NCBI RefSeq assembly: GCF_003977615.1
Contig: NZ_RYZR01000006.1
Location: forward strand, 558,001-622,000
Origin: Dyella dinghuensis
GTDB lineage: Bacteria; Pseudomonadota; Gammaproteobacteria; Xanthomonadales; Rhodanobacteraceae
Direction of reading: 5' to 3'
Length of the DNA stretch: 64,000 nt
Shown here: positions 37,687 to 46,131 of the stretch, piece by piece
How the letters are laid out: each line of letters starts with the position of its first letter
Numbering within the stretch: the stretch's first letter is position 1
Position numbers and translations under genes: made by a program
Notes under the pieces: model-generated
The model's input: the letters and a program-made list of their open reading frames with translations, nothing else
What the model was told of the DNA's origin: nothing
Database searches by the model: none

Positions 37687-37944
37687 ATGTCCCCGATCCA
37701 ACTGGTTTCCCTGCGGTCCGAAGTCTCCCGCGCCCCGGTCGAGACCTTTGTCGCCTGCGCCCATCAGATGCTCGATCCGGCCACCCCCGAGGCCGTTCGC
37801 CGAGCGATGGAGCCCCGTTTGCTGGCGCAATTGCCGGCGTTGCGGGCTTTGGGCGTGTTCGAACTGTTCGAATTGCGCAATCCGGCGCTGCGCGCCTGGT
37901 TGGGCGATGAGCTGGCCGAGCTGACCGCCGACGCGCAGCAATAA
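37687..37944 (+). CDS. Small hypothetical protein
   Basis: 85 residues, mostly helical, with Leu/Ala-rich central part (LLAQLPALRALGVFELFELRNPALRAWL). A strong ribosome binding site AAGGAATAAGG sits just before the ATG and codon usage resembles its neighbours, so it is probably real. No family recognised and no signal peptide or membrane segment. It lies 277 bp from the divergent AraC gene and 87 bp before marR; the 37410-37686 gap shows no other feature. Confidence 0.6.
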   Translation: MSPIQLVSLRSEVSRAPVETFVACAHQMLDPATPEAVRRAMEPRLLAQLPALRALGVFELFELRNPALRAWLGDELAELTADAQQ

Positions 37945-37957
37945 TTCACTTCTAACC

Positions 37958-38023
37958 ATTTGCCTGGACAATAGGTGCGCAAAACATATTTGCCTTGACA
38001 AATATTCTCGGGGCAATAATAAT
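37958..38023 (+). promoter_or_regulatory. marR-emr operon promoter with two operator copies
   Basis: A near-consensus sigma-70 promoter: TTGACA (37995-38000), 17-bp spacer, AATAAT (38018-38023). The next ATG is at 38032, only 8 bp after the -10 box, and no ribosome binding site precedes it, so the mRNA is predicted to be leaderless. Two copies of ATTTG-N6-CAA(A/T)(T/A) at 37958-37973 and 37988-38003 are spaced 30 bp; the second overlaps the -35 box, as expected for a MarR repressor site. Confidence 0.7.
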
Positions 38024-38031
38024 GCGCACCC

Positions 38032-38490
38032 ATGAACCCCGGCCCCGTCATCACCCCGACCAGCCAAGAGAGTCTTGGCACCCTGCTCGCCCTGGTCCGC
38101 GCCGAACTGGTGCGGTCGCTGGAGGCGGAAATCGCTGCGAAGAAGCTCGATTTGCGCTTCACTCAGTTCCTGATTCTCAAACGGCTCGCCACCTTGGGCC
38201 CGATGTCGGCCACCGAGCTGGCCCGATCTGTTGAACTGGACGGTGGTGCGATGACACGCCAGCTGGATCAGCTGGAAGGCAGGGGCTTATTGCGCCGCTG
38301 CCCGCACGAACAAGATCGCCGCGCCTTGCGTATCGAGCTGACCGACGCGGGCGATCAGTTGTGGCAACAACTAAGCGGTTGTAACGAGCGCGTCTTGCAG
38401 GCAGCGCAGCGTACGTTGAGCAACGCGGAAAGTGCGCAATTGCACGACTACCTGGAGCGCGTCTTGCGCGCGCTTCGCGACAAGAACTGA
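38032..38490 (+). CDS. MarR family repressor of the emr-type operon
   Basis: 152 residues. The winged helix-turn-helix spans the middle (LGPMSATELARSVELDGGAMTRQLDQLEGRGLLRR, then CPHEQDRRALRIELTDAG as the wing), flanked by dimerisation helices. It is followed after 27 bp by an OMF gene and then emrA/emrB homologues, the standard arrangement for a repressor that releases DNA when it binds a phenolic or other toxic compound. It probably represses its own operon through the repeats at 37958-38003. Confidence 0.93.
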   Translation: MNPGPVITPTSQESLGTLLALVRAELVRSLEAEIAAKKLDLRFTQFLILKRLATLGPMSATELARSVELDGGAMTRQLDQLEGRGLLRRCPHEQDRRALRIELTDAGDQLWQQLSGCNERVLQAAQRTLSNAESAQLHDYLERVLRALRDKN

Positions 38491-38517
38491 TTCACTTCGA
38501 CTTCGAGATAGAAAGCC

Positions 38518-39981
38518 ATGCGTCTGCATATTCTTGCGGCTGCTGTTGGACTGACGTTAGCCCTTGCCGGCTGCGTCACGAGCGGTGGTCTTCATACGAA
38601 TGGCACGTCGATCGATCCTTCCACGCTGAAAGCTGATCGCAGCTTTGCCAACGTGCAGGTCTCCGATGCGGCGTGGCCGAAAGAAGACTGGTGGACGGGG
38701 CTGGGCGATCCGCAGCTCAATACGCTGATTGCCGAAGCCCTGCATGACAGTCCCACGCTCGCCGTCGCCGATGCGCGTGCGCGTGCGGCACAAGCCGAAA
38801 CCGGCGCCGCAAACGCTGCACGCGATCCGTCGGTGAGTGTCGGCGGTAGTGTCGCCGAAGCACGCATTCCCACCACGCTACCGCCGATTGGCAACGGTCA
38901 CACCGGTGCTGCCAAGTATGTGTACGGCAGCTTCAAGTGGGACCTTGATCTGTGGGGCGGTCATCGCGCTGCATGGGAAGCGGCGCTGGGTCAGGAGCGT
39001 TCTGCCGAAGTGGATGCGCAAGCGGCACGTGTGGAGCTTTCCACCAATGTCGCACGCGCGTATGTGCAACTCGGTTACGCCTATGCGCAACAGGATGTCG
39101 CTGTCGCCGAATTGAAGCGCGCGAATGACGCACGCAATCTCACGCATCAGCGTGTCGCCGCAGGCATCGATAGCCAGACGCAGTTGAAGCAGAGCGACTC
39201 CGAAGTCGCGACCGCGGAAGGGCAGAAAGTACAAACCGATCGCGCGATCGATGCGGCACGTTCGTCGCTGGCCGTGTTGCTTGGCAAGGGTCCGGATCGT
39301 GGCCGCGACATCGGTCGTCCGCAGTTGCTGCCGCCCTCTGCATTGACGGTACCGTCGAATGTGCCGGTCGAATTGATTGGCCATCGCGCGGATCTGGTTG
39401 CTGCACGCTGGCGCGTGGAAGCGTCGAGTAAGGACATCAAATCGGCGAAGGCCGAATTCATGCCCGACGTAAACATCGGTGCACTCGCCGGTTTGGTGGC
39501 GCTCGGCGGCGGCAATCTGTTCCAGGCGCAGTCGCGTTTCTATGAAGTGGCGCCGGCGATCAGCCTGCCGATCTTCGACGGTGGCCGTCGTCGCTCGAAC
39601 TTGAACAGCAAGGATGCGCAATACGATCTGGCCGTTGCGCAATACAACCAGACGCTGGTGTCGGCGGTAAACGAAGTGTCCGACGACTACGACGCACTCA
39701 ATTCCGTGCAGCAGGAAATCGACGCACAGCAACGTGCCGTCAGCGCCGCTAGCGATGCGTGGAACCTCGCCGAGCAGCGTTACAAGGCAGGCATCGGCAG
39801 TTATCTGGAAGCACTGAGCGTGCGCCAGGAATTGCTGGCTGCCGAGCAGCGCATGGCGACGCTGCACGCACAGCAGAGCGATCTGAATGTGCAACTGATC
39901 CAGGCACTGGGCGGCGGCTTCCGTCCGCAAGCCGGTACCGATGACCAGACTGCCGAAAAGCAGCTGGTCTCCAACGAATAA
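38518..39981 (+). CDS. Outer-membrane efflux lipoprotein (NodT family)
   Basis: 487 residues. The signal peptide ends with lipobox LAGC (about residue 19), so it is a lipoprotein of the TolC-like OMF family (NodT/OprM type). The two duplicated OEP halves are visible, with WKEDWWTGLGDPQLN-type and later FDGGRRRSNLNSKDAQYDLA segments and long coiled helices between. It provides the outer-membrane channel for the EmrAB-type pump encoded directly downstream (37-bp gap). The final residues are polar and disordered. Confidence 0.93.
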   Translation: MRLHILAAAVGLTLALAGCVTSGGLHTNGTSIDPSTLKADRSFANVQVSDAAWPKEDWWTGLGDPQLNTLIAEALHDSPTLAVADARARAAQAETGAANAARDPSVSVGGSVAEARIPTTLPPIGNGHTGAAKYVYGSFKWDLDLWGGHRAAWEAALGQERSAEVDAQAARVELSTNVARAYVQLGYAYAQQDVAVAELKRANDARNLTHQRVAAGIDSQTQLKQSDSEVATAEGQKVQTDRAIDAARSSLAVLLGKGPDRGRDIGRPQLLPPSALTVPSNVPVELIGHRADLVAARWRVEASSKDIKSAKAEFMPDVNIGALAGLVALGGGNLFQAQSRFYEVAPAISLPIFDGGRRRSNLNSKDAQYDLAVAQYNQTLVSAVNEVSDDYDALNSVQQEIDAQQRAVSAASDAWNLAEQRYKAGIGSYLEALSVRQELLAAEQRMATLHAQQSDLNVQLIQALGGGFRPQAGTDDQTAEKQLVSNE

Positions 39982-40018
39982 ACCTTCCAATACTTTCTAT
40001 TGTTCCTGAGGCAGCCCC

Positions 40019-41221
40019 ATGTCCAGCCCGAATCCCACCGCCGCCGCCGCACCCGCCGCGCCCACTGTGCAGGCACCGCCGCCGAACAATCGGCGCGGTT
40101 TTCTGCTGCGGCTGGTTCTCATCATCGTCATCCTTGGCATCATCGGATGGACGCTTTGGTATTTCCTCGATGGCCGCTGGTACGAAGGTACCGACGATGC
40201 GTACGTCAACGGCAATATCGTGCAGATCACGCCGCGCATTAACGGCACCGTCATCACCATCGGCGCCGACGACGGCGATCTGGTGAAGCAGGGCGATGTA
40301 CTGGTGAAGCTCGATCGCTCCGACGCCGATGTCGGACTGCAGCGCGCGGCGGCGAATCTCGCCAGCACCGTTCGCAAAGTGCGCGGTCTTTACAGCACGG
40401 TCTCCGGTGCACAGGCGCAGCTCGCCGTGCAGCGCGTGGCGCTGGCCAAAGCACAGGCCGACTACAACCGCCGCCGCGATCTCGCCAAGACTGGCGCGAT
40501 CTCCAATGAAGAACTGTCGCACGCACTGGACGCGCTCAACTCGGCGCAGAACGGCCTGACCACGGCCCAGCAGCAGTTGCAGACGAACAGCGTGCTGGTC
40601 GACGACACGGTGGTCGCATCGCATCCGGATGTGAAAGCTGCAGCCGCGCAGTATCGCGCTGCGTATCTGGACGATGTGCGCACGACGATGGTTGCGCCCG
40701 TTACGGGCTACGTTGCCAAGCGCACCGTGCAGGTCGGTCAGCGTGTGCAGCCTGGCGCCGCACTGATGGCCGTCGTTCCGTTGCACGAAGTGTGGGTCGA
40801 TGCGAACTTCAAGGAAACGCAGCTCAAGCACATGCGTATCGGTCAGCCGGTGGAAGTGACTTCCGACGTGTACGGCAGTTCCGTGAAGTACAAAGCCCAG
40901 GTCGAAAGCCTTGGTGTAGGCACGGGTAGCGCGTTCTCGCTGCTGCCGGCGCAGAACGCCACGGGCAACTGGATCAAGATCGTGCAGCGTATTCCGGTGC
41001 GCGTGGTGTTCACCGATCCGTCGCAGCTGGACAAGAATCCGCTGCGTATCGGCATGTCGCTCGATACCGACGTGAATCTGCACGATCAAAGCGGCCAGAC
41101 GCTTTCGCAGCAAGCACGTACCGAGCCGCGCTTCACCACCGATGTCTTCCAGCAGGAAATGGCAGACGCGAATGCGCAGATCGATCGCATCATTCACGAC
41201 AACATGGCTGGACAGCATTGA
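40019..41221 (+). CDS. emrA: EmrA/HlyD-type membrane fusion protein
   Basis: 400 residues. An N-terminal Pro/Ala-rich cytoplasmic stretch is followed by one membrane helix (LVLIIVILGIIGWTLWYFL), then the adaptor parts: YEGTDDAYVNGNIVQITPRINGTV (lipoyl/barrel-sandwich start), a long helical hairpin and the closing TMVAPVTGYVAKRTVQVGQ segment, and a beta-barrel domain with WVDANFKETQL typical of EmrA. It links the MFS pump in the inner membrane to the OMF. Symbol given by family likeness. Confidence 0.93.
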   Translation: MSSPNPTAAAAPAAPTVQAPPPNNRRGFLLRLVLIIVILGIIGWTLWYFLDGRWYEGTDDAYVNGNIVQITPRINGTVITIGADDGDLVKQGDVLVKLDRSDADVGLQRAAANLASTVRKVRGLYSTVSGAQAQLAVQRVALAKAQADYNRRRDLAKTGAISNEELSHALDALNSAQNGLTTAQQQLQTNSVLVDDTVVASHPDVKAAAAQYRAAYLDDVRTTMVAPVTGYVAKRTVQVGQRVQPGAALMAVVPLHEVWVDANFKETQLKHMRIGQPVEVTSDVYGSSVKYKAQVESLGVGTGSAFSLLPAQNATGNWIKIVQRIPVRVVFTDPSQLDKNPLRIGMSLDTDVNLHDQSGQTLSQQARTEPRFTTDVFQQEMADANAQIDRIIHDNMAGQH

Positions 41222-41367
41222 TGGGGCAGGGGATGGATCGCGTGCACGCATAACAACATGTGCATGCATCGCGATGACGGCTTGAAGACAACCGTCACCG
41301 CATTCGCGACATCCATCCCCGCTTCGGCACGACAACCGTTGCCCAACTCCAAGCATATTCGGATCTC

Positions 41368-42888
41368 ATGAACACCCATTTCCGTCCACCCAACCTGGTT
41401 CTTGCGACAATCGGTTTGTCGCTGGCCACGTTCATGCAGGTGCTGGACACCACGATCGCCAACGTGTCGCTGCCGACCATCGCCGGTAACCTCGGCGTGA
41501 GTCAGGATCAGAGCACGTGGGTGATTACGTCCTTCGCGGTGAGCAATGCCATCGCGCTTCCGCTCACCGGCTTTCTCACGCGCCGCTTCGGCGAGGTGAA
41601 GTTGTTCGTGTGGGCCACCATCCTGTTTTCGATGGCCTCGTTTTTGTGCGGCATCGCGCAGAGCATGGGCATGCTGATCGGTTTTCGTGCGCTTCAGGGC
41701 GCAGTGGCCGGCCCGATGTATCCGATCACGCAGGCATTGCTGATCTCGATCTATCCACCCGCAAAACGAAGCATGGCGCTGGCGCTGCTGGCGATGGTGA
41801 CCGTCGTCGCGCCGATTGCCGGCCCGATTCTGGGCGGCTGGATTACCGACAATTATTCGTGGCCGTGGATCTTCTTCATCAACGTGCCGATCGGCATCTT
41901 CGCCAGCATGGTGGTGTCCAACCAGATGCGTTTGCGCGAAGTGGTCACGCAGCTGCCGAAGATCGACTACGTAGGCTTGATCACGCTGGTGATCGGCGTC
42001 GGTGCGTTGCAGGTGGTGCTGGACAAGGGTAATGATGACGACTGGTTCAACTCGACCTTCATCGTCATTACGTCGATCGTTTCGGCCATCGCCATCATCA
42101 TCTTCCTGATCTGGGAGTTGACCGACAAAGACCCGATCGTCGACCTCAAGCTGTTCCGGCATCGCAACTTCCGCATGGGCACGATTGCGCTGGTGTTGGC
42201 GTATGCGGCGTTCTTCGCCATCGGCTTGCTGGTGCCGCAATGGTTGCAGCTGAATTTGGGTTACACCGCAACCTGGGCAGGTTTGGCGACCGCGCCGCTT
42301 GGCGTCATCCCCGTGTTGCTCACGGTGATTGTCGGCAAGTACGCCACGCGATTCGACTTGCGTTTGCTCACCAGCGGCGCCTTCGTGGTGATGGGTGCGA
42401 CGTGTTTCCTGCGCTCGAACTTCTACATCGGCGTCGACTTCGAACATGTTGCGCTGGTGCAGCTGTTGCAGGGTCTGGGCGTGGCGTTCTTCTTCATGCC
42501 GGTGACGACGATCCTGCTGTCGGATCTGCGGCCCAACGAAATTGCTGCCGGTGGCGGCCTGGCTACCTTCCTGCGCACGATGGGCGCCAGCTTTGCGGCA
42601 TCGCTCACCACCTTCCTGTGGCAGCATCGCGGCATCATGCATCATGCGCGGCTGGCCGAGCAGATCACGCCTTACAATCCTGACGTGCAGCAAGCGTTGG
42701 CCCAGACGGGCAATTCGCAAACCGCAGTCGCGGTGCTGGATCAGACGATCACGCTGCAGGGTTTGCAGATTTCTTTCAACGAGGTCTTCCATCTGCTTGG
42801 ATGGATATTCCTGTCCCTGATCGTCGTGATCTGGATGGCGAAGCCGCCGTTTGCAGCGAAGGCTGGTGCGGGTGGTGGCGGTCACTAG
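41368..42888 (+). CDS. emrB: EmrB/QacA-type MFS drug exporter (DHA2)
   Basis: 506 residues, 14 predicted helices of the DHA2 family. LDTTIANVSLPTIAGNL at the N terminus carries the conserved membrane Asp (motif D1), and GPILGGWITDNYSWPWIFFINVP is antiporter motif C plus the family signature. It exports hydrophobic toxicants by proton exchange, together with the EmrA and OMF proteins of the same operon. A 146-bp gap separates it from emrA; I see no promoter or terminator in it. The bidirectional terminator at 43101-43134 ends the operon after a palindromic repeat. Confidence 0.94.
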   Translation: MNTHFRPPNLVLATIGLSLATFMQVLDTTIANVSLPTIAGNLGVSQDQSTWVITSFAVSNAIALPLTGFLTRRFGEVKLFVWATILFSMASFLCGIAQSMGMLIGFRALQGAVAGPMYPITQALLISIYPPAKRSMALALLAMVTVVAPIAGPILGGWITDNYSWPWIFFINVPIGIFASMVVSNQMRLREVVTQLPKIDYVGLITLVIGVGALQVVLDKGNDDDWFNSTFIVITSIVSAIAIIIFLIWELTDKDPIVDLKLFRHRNFRMGTIALVLAYAAFFAIGLLVPQWLQLNLGYTATWAGLATAPLGVIPVLLTVIVGKYATRFDLRLLTSGAFVVMGATCFLRSNFYIGVDFEHVALVQLLQGLGVAFFFMPVTTILLSDLRPNEIAAGGGLATFLRTMGASFAASLTTFLWQHRGIMHHARLAEQITPYNPDVQQALAQTGNSQTAVAVLDQTITLQGLQISFNEVFHLLGWIFLSLIVVIWMAKPPFAAKAGAGGGGH

Positions 42889-42936
42889 ATCTAAAGAAGC
42901 CAACTTAAGTCTCTGACCTGCATAGCCGCGAGATTT

Positions 42937-43051
42937 GCTCCTCCCCCTGCTTGCAGGGGGAGGTTGGGAGGGGGTAAGCCTTTGCCAATAATTCCAAGGC
43001 AAAAAGCTTGACCCCACCCCAACCCTCCCCTGCAAGCAGGGGAGGGGGCAC
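42937..43051. repeat. Palindromic element, same family as in lhr
   Basis: Two arms (about 42937-42975 and 43011-43051) are imperfect reverse complements, each with an internal hairpin around CTGCTTGCAG / CTGCAAGCAG, separated by ~35 bp. The CCCCAACCCTCCCC...GGGGAGGGG core resembles the lhr element. It lies between emrB and its terminator in non-coding DNA. Confidence 0.8.
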
Positions 43052-43100
43052 GAACAACGGCAACGATGGCGACGTAGAGAAATACATCTACAGTTTCCAG

Positions 43101-43134
43101 AAACAACAACGGCCCCAATCGGGGCCGTTGTTTT
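43101..43134. terminator. Strong bidirectional terminator, emrB / pagL
   Basis: A perfect 10-bp stem CAACGGCCCC / GGGGCCGTTG with loop AATC is followed by TTTT on the + strand and by a T-rich run on the - strand. It lies between two convergent genes and should stop both transcripts. Confidence 0.9.
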
Positions 43135-43157
43135 ATGTGCAGCAGGAAGGCGATGAA

Positions 43158-43691
43158 TCAGAACGCGATGCCTGCGACCACCATCGTCTCGCCACGGTTC
43201 GGCTCGTGGAAGCTACCGTTGGAGATGTGGCGCACACCAAGGCTCCAGTGATTGCCCTGGTAGCCAACCGTCGTGACGAACTCATAGACGCTGCTCAACG
43301 ACTGCGTGCGTCCGGTATGCACGGCCGGCTGGAAACTCAGGAACAGCGGCTGATACCAGGCGTTGGCCGGGCCGTAGTGCAGTCGTACACCGCCGGCCAA
43401 CAACCAGATGTTGTCGCGCGTCGTGTAAGGGTCGTTGTTGTATTTGGCAACATTGCGGCCATCGATCCAGCCGCCAGTGATATCGGGCGACCAGGTGAAG
43501 TTGCTGCTGCCGATCTGGCTAGGATCGAAGATGACTTCGCCAAATGCAGCAGGTGCGCTGTAGCCGTTGGATGGGTCACCCATGTAACTGACGCCGCCCT
43601 GTAGCTCGAAACGTGCAGCCATCGCAGGAAGGGCCGGTAAAGCAAACATCAGTGCGGCCGCCAAGCCGCGAGTAACGGGATGAATGCGCAT
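43158..43691 (-). CDS. pagL: Lipid A 3-O-deacylase PagL
   Basis: 177 residues from ATG 43691, which gives a proper signal peptide (MRIHPVTRGLAAALMFALPALPAMA); the frame extends 30 codons further up without one. The mature protein is an 8-stranded outer-membrane barrel of the usual PagL length. The catalytic motif RHISNGSFHEPNRGE contains the His and Ser of the active site and nearby Glu residues, and the chain ends in Phe as outer-membrane proteins do. It removes the 3-linked acyl chain from lipid A, changing outer-membrane properties. Control by a two-component system is common for this family; I could not identify an operator in the 43692-43918 gap. Confidence 0.88.
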   Translation of the reverse strand: MRIHPVTRGLAAALMFALPALPAMAARFELQGGVSYMGDPSNGYSAPAAFGEVIFDPSQIGSSNFTWSPDITGGWIDGRNVAKYNNDPYTTRDNIWLLAGGVRLHYGPANAWYQPLFLSFQPAVHTGRTQSLSSVYEFVTTVGYQGNHWSLGVRHISNGSFHEPNRGETMVVAGIAF

Positions 43692-43918
43692 CTTTATACC
43701 TATGGGGATAGGGACTAATCGTTTGTGTACTTTTAAGTTTACTAATGATTTAGGCCTGTGGCTAGGTACAAATAAGGCCATTTTTGCAACTTACTGTTTC
43801 TTGGAACTGCGTAAGCGCATAGATTGTTGAGGCGAAGGGTAAATCTTCAAGCCTATTGTCGCGGAAGAATGTCCACATCATGTGTTCGGTCCATGGCGCT
43901 TTATAGACCTATGGATAT

Positions 43919-44989
43919 CTAGGAATGCCGGTGGCGATGGTGTAGGTCCGGGTAATGCGGGTGGCTATGGCGCAGCGGCTCATGCGTATGCGGATGAGTG
44001 TGCGGTTCCTTTCCATCCCACGGAAAATCATGATTATGCTGATGATGTTCGTCATGCCGATGACGATGGTTGTGCGTGATGACTTCATGCACATGTTCAT
44101 GCTCGTGACGCTCACTCACATGCAGCCACACACCGAACATCATGAGTGCGCCGGCAAGCCAGAACGCGACGGATGTGTGTTCGCCGAAAAGCAGCAACGC
44201 CACACAAGCACCCAAAAAAGGCGCGGTTGAAAAGTAGGCGCTGGTGCGTGCCGTGCCAAGCGAGCGCAACGCCAGCACGAAAAGCACCAGGCTCACACCG
44301 TAGCCTGCCAATCCAAGAAGACCGGCCACCAGTACATGCGATAGGGCAGGGAAGCGATAGCCGGCTATGAGCGCTATCGCGATGTTGATGCAACCCGCCA
44401 CCGAGCCTTTGACCGCTGCGATCTGCACTGGATCGCTACCGGAAATCGGGCGCGTGACATTGTTGTCGATCGCCCAGCAAAGACATGCACCGACGATGGC
44501 CAATGCACCCATCAGCGACGTGCCATATCCACCAGATTGCATGGAAAGCAGGACGCCGCCGGCAACAATGGCCAGCATGCCGAGCAAAATGCGTCGGTCG
44601 ACATTTTCCCGAAAAACCACCCATGCAAGCACCGCCGTGAGCACGCTTTCCATATTCAAAAGCAGCGACGCCGTCGACGCAGGCGTGTGTGCCAAACCGA
44701 GCAGCAGCAGCAGCGGACCCAACACACCGCCGAAGACCACCGCGCCGATCAGCCAGGGCCCATCGCGCCGCGACAGCGGTGCTTCGTGGGACACCGCAGA
44801 TCTGCGCCGTTGCCACAACATCCAAAGCAACAGGCCGGCGCCCGATCCTGCGTATAACAAGCCCGCAAGCATGCCGGGCGCGACGGAGCCAAGCAGCCAT
44901 TTCGCAAAAGGCGTGCTCACGCCGAACAACACTGCAGCCAACAAAGCCTGAGTGATACCTCTGGCGTAGCTGGCGTTGCCGACTTTCAT
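43919..44989 (-). CDS. EamA/DMT exporter with His-rich C-terminal tail
   Basis: 356 residues. Ten membrane helices in two EamA repeats (first with GVSTPFAKWLLGSVAP, second beginning MGALAIVGACLCWAIDN) occupy residues ~10-290. The last ~64 residues (from ERHEHEHVHEV) contain 23 histidines and end DLHHRHRHS; this tail would be cytoplasmic or periplasmic and could bind Zn, Ni, Co or Cu. Proteins with this architecture recur in Proteobacteria, so the tail is not an artefact of this genome. Substrate unknown; metal sensing or export is inference. It starts 2 bp after the stop of the lysR gene, so both form one leftward operon. Confidence 0.88.
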   Translation of the reverse strand: MKVGNASYARGITQALLAAVLFGVSTPFAKWLLGSVAPGMLAGLLYAGSGAGLLLWMLWQRRRSAVSHEAPLSRRDGPWLIGAVVFGGVLGPLLLLLGLAHTPASTASLLLNMESVLTAVLAWVVFRENVDRRILLGMLAIVAGGVLLSMQSGGYGTSLMGALAIVGACLCWAIDNNVTRPISGSDPVQIAAVKGSVAGCINIAIALIAGYRFPALSHVLVAGLLGLAGYGVSLVLFVLALRSLGTARTSAYFSTAPFLGACVALLLFGEHTSVAFWLAGALMMFGVWLHVSERHEHEHVHEVITHNHRHRHDEHHQHNHDFPWDGKEPHTHPHTHEPLRHSHPHYPDLHHRHRHS

Positions 44990-44990
44990 C

Positions 44991-45917
44991 TCACGTCGCC
45001 ACAGCGCTGGCCTGCTTGGTCGCCAGGCATTGTGCGATCTCGAGAAACGCGTTCACCATCGGATTGCTGGCATCATCGCGATAAATGGCCCAGACGGCGG
45101 TGGCCGCTTCCATATGCGCGACCGGGCGGTAAACGACGTTCTGCACCATCATGCGTTGCACCGAACCCGGCAACACCGCGACACCAAAACCGCCCGAAAT
45201 GAGTCCGATGATGGTCGGCAGCTCGCGCACTTCATAAAGAATGCGCGGACTGAAGCCCGACTTCGTACACAGCGCAATCACTTCGTCATACAGCCGCATG
45301 CCGAGAGGACGCTGAAAGAAAATGAAGTCCTCGTTCGCGAGCTCGCCAATGTCGATCGGCCCTGGCGTGGCAGCGAGCGGATTGCTCGAATGCATCACCA
45401 CGGTCAGCGAATCCTTGAACAATTCGATCGCCTTGATCCCGTCCGGCAACGCGTCAGGACGAATCACGCCGACGTCGATGACACCTTGCTCCAGCGCATC
45501 GATCTGATGCGAGGAGGCCAACTCGTGGATGAAAAGGCGCACGTCCGGAAGACGTTCGCGGAAGCGCGCCAGTACGCGCGGCACTACGACGGTAAACGGG
45601 CCCGATGACATAAGGCCAAGATGCAACTCGCCGACCTCGCCACGTTGCGAGCGTGCCACGGACTCGGCCGCGCGTTCGGCTTGCGTAAGCAGGCTGCGTG
45701 CGCGCGGCAGCAGCGCGCTGCCTGCGCTGCTCAGCACGATGCCGCGGCCCTTGCGTTCGAACAGCTTGGCGCCCAGCCGCTGTTCCAGTGCATGAATCTG
45801 CTGGCTGAGCGGTGGCTGCGAAATACCCAGGCGCTCCGCGGCGCGACCGAAATGCAGCTCGTCGGCCACGGTGACGAAGTACTTCAGGTGCCGAAGTTCG
45901 AGATATTCATTCGTCAT
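44991..45917 (-). CDS. LysR family regulator
   Basis: 308 residues. The N-terminal helix-turn-helix is LRHLKYFVTVADELHFGRAAERLGISQPPLSQQIHALEQRLGAKLF; the rest is a type-2 periplasmic-binding-like effector domain (for example GELHLGLMSSGPFTVVVPRVL). It is co-transcribed with the His-rich exporter and divergent from the RND-MFP-OMF operon, so either or both are candidate targets. The start ATG at 45917 matches the usual N terminus. Confidence 0.92.
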   Translation of the reverse strand: MTNEYLELRHLKYFVTVADELHFGRAAERLGISQPPLSQQIHALEQRLGAKLFERKGRGIVLSSAGSALLPRARSLLTQAERAAESVARSQRGEVGELHLGLMSSGPFTVVVPRVLARFRERLPDVRLFIHELASSHQIDALEQGVIDVGVIRPDALPDGIKAIELFKDSLTVVMHSSNPLAATPGPIDIGELANEDFIFFQRPLGMRLYDEVIALCTKSGFSPRILYEVRELPTIIGLISGGFGVAVLPGSVQRMMVQNVVYRPVAHMEAATAVWAIYRDDASNPMVNAFLEIAQCLATKQASAVAT

Positions 45918-46131
45918 GCGTATGGAGCCATTCGCTTTACTGTATCGATCTTAGCAAGTCGTACAACTAATCTTTACGTCTATCGATGGTATTCCCCATG
46001 CCAGCGGTAGTCCGTCGTAACCGGAATTTGCATGTAAGCGGAGCATGCGGCTGTCCCCGGCAGCTGCAGACCGGCCTTTTAGCAATACGCGGCCTGAGGG
46101 GCTCCGCCCCCATTTCCTGGAGTCATTCCAC
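45918..46131. promoter_or_regulatory. Divergent lysR / RND operon control region
   Basis: 214 bp without a gene. TATCGAT occurs twice (around 45941 and 45980) about 39 bp apart, and could mark the LysR binding region. No clear -35/-10 pair. GGAG precedes the RND start at 46132. Confidence 0.3.

Noticed and set aside
43692-43918. Sigma-54 or PhoP-type site before pagL
   Set aside because: No GG-N10-GC pair at the right spacing and no clear PhoP box could be read.
45990-46040. A fourth copy of the RND promoter element before the 46132 permease
   Set aside because: Words such as ATGCCAG and TAGTCCGTC occur, but in a different order and spacing from the three true copies.
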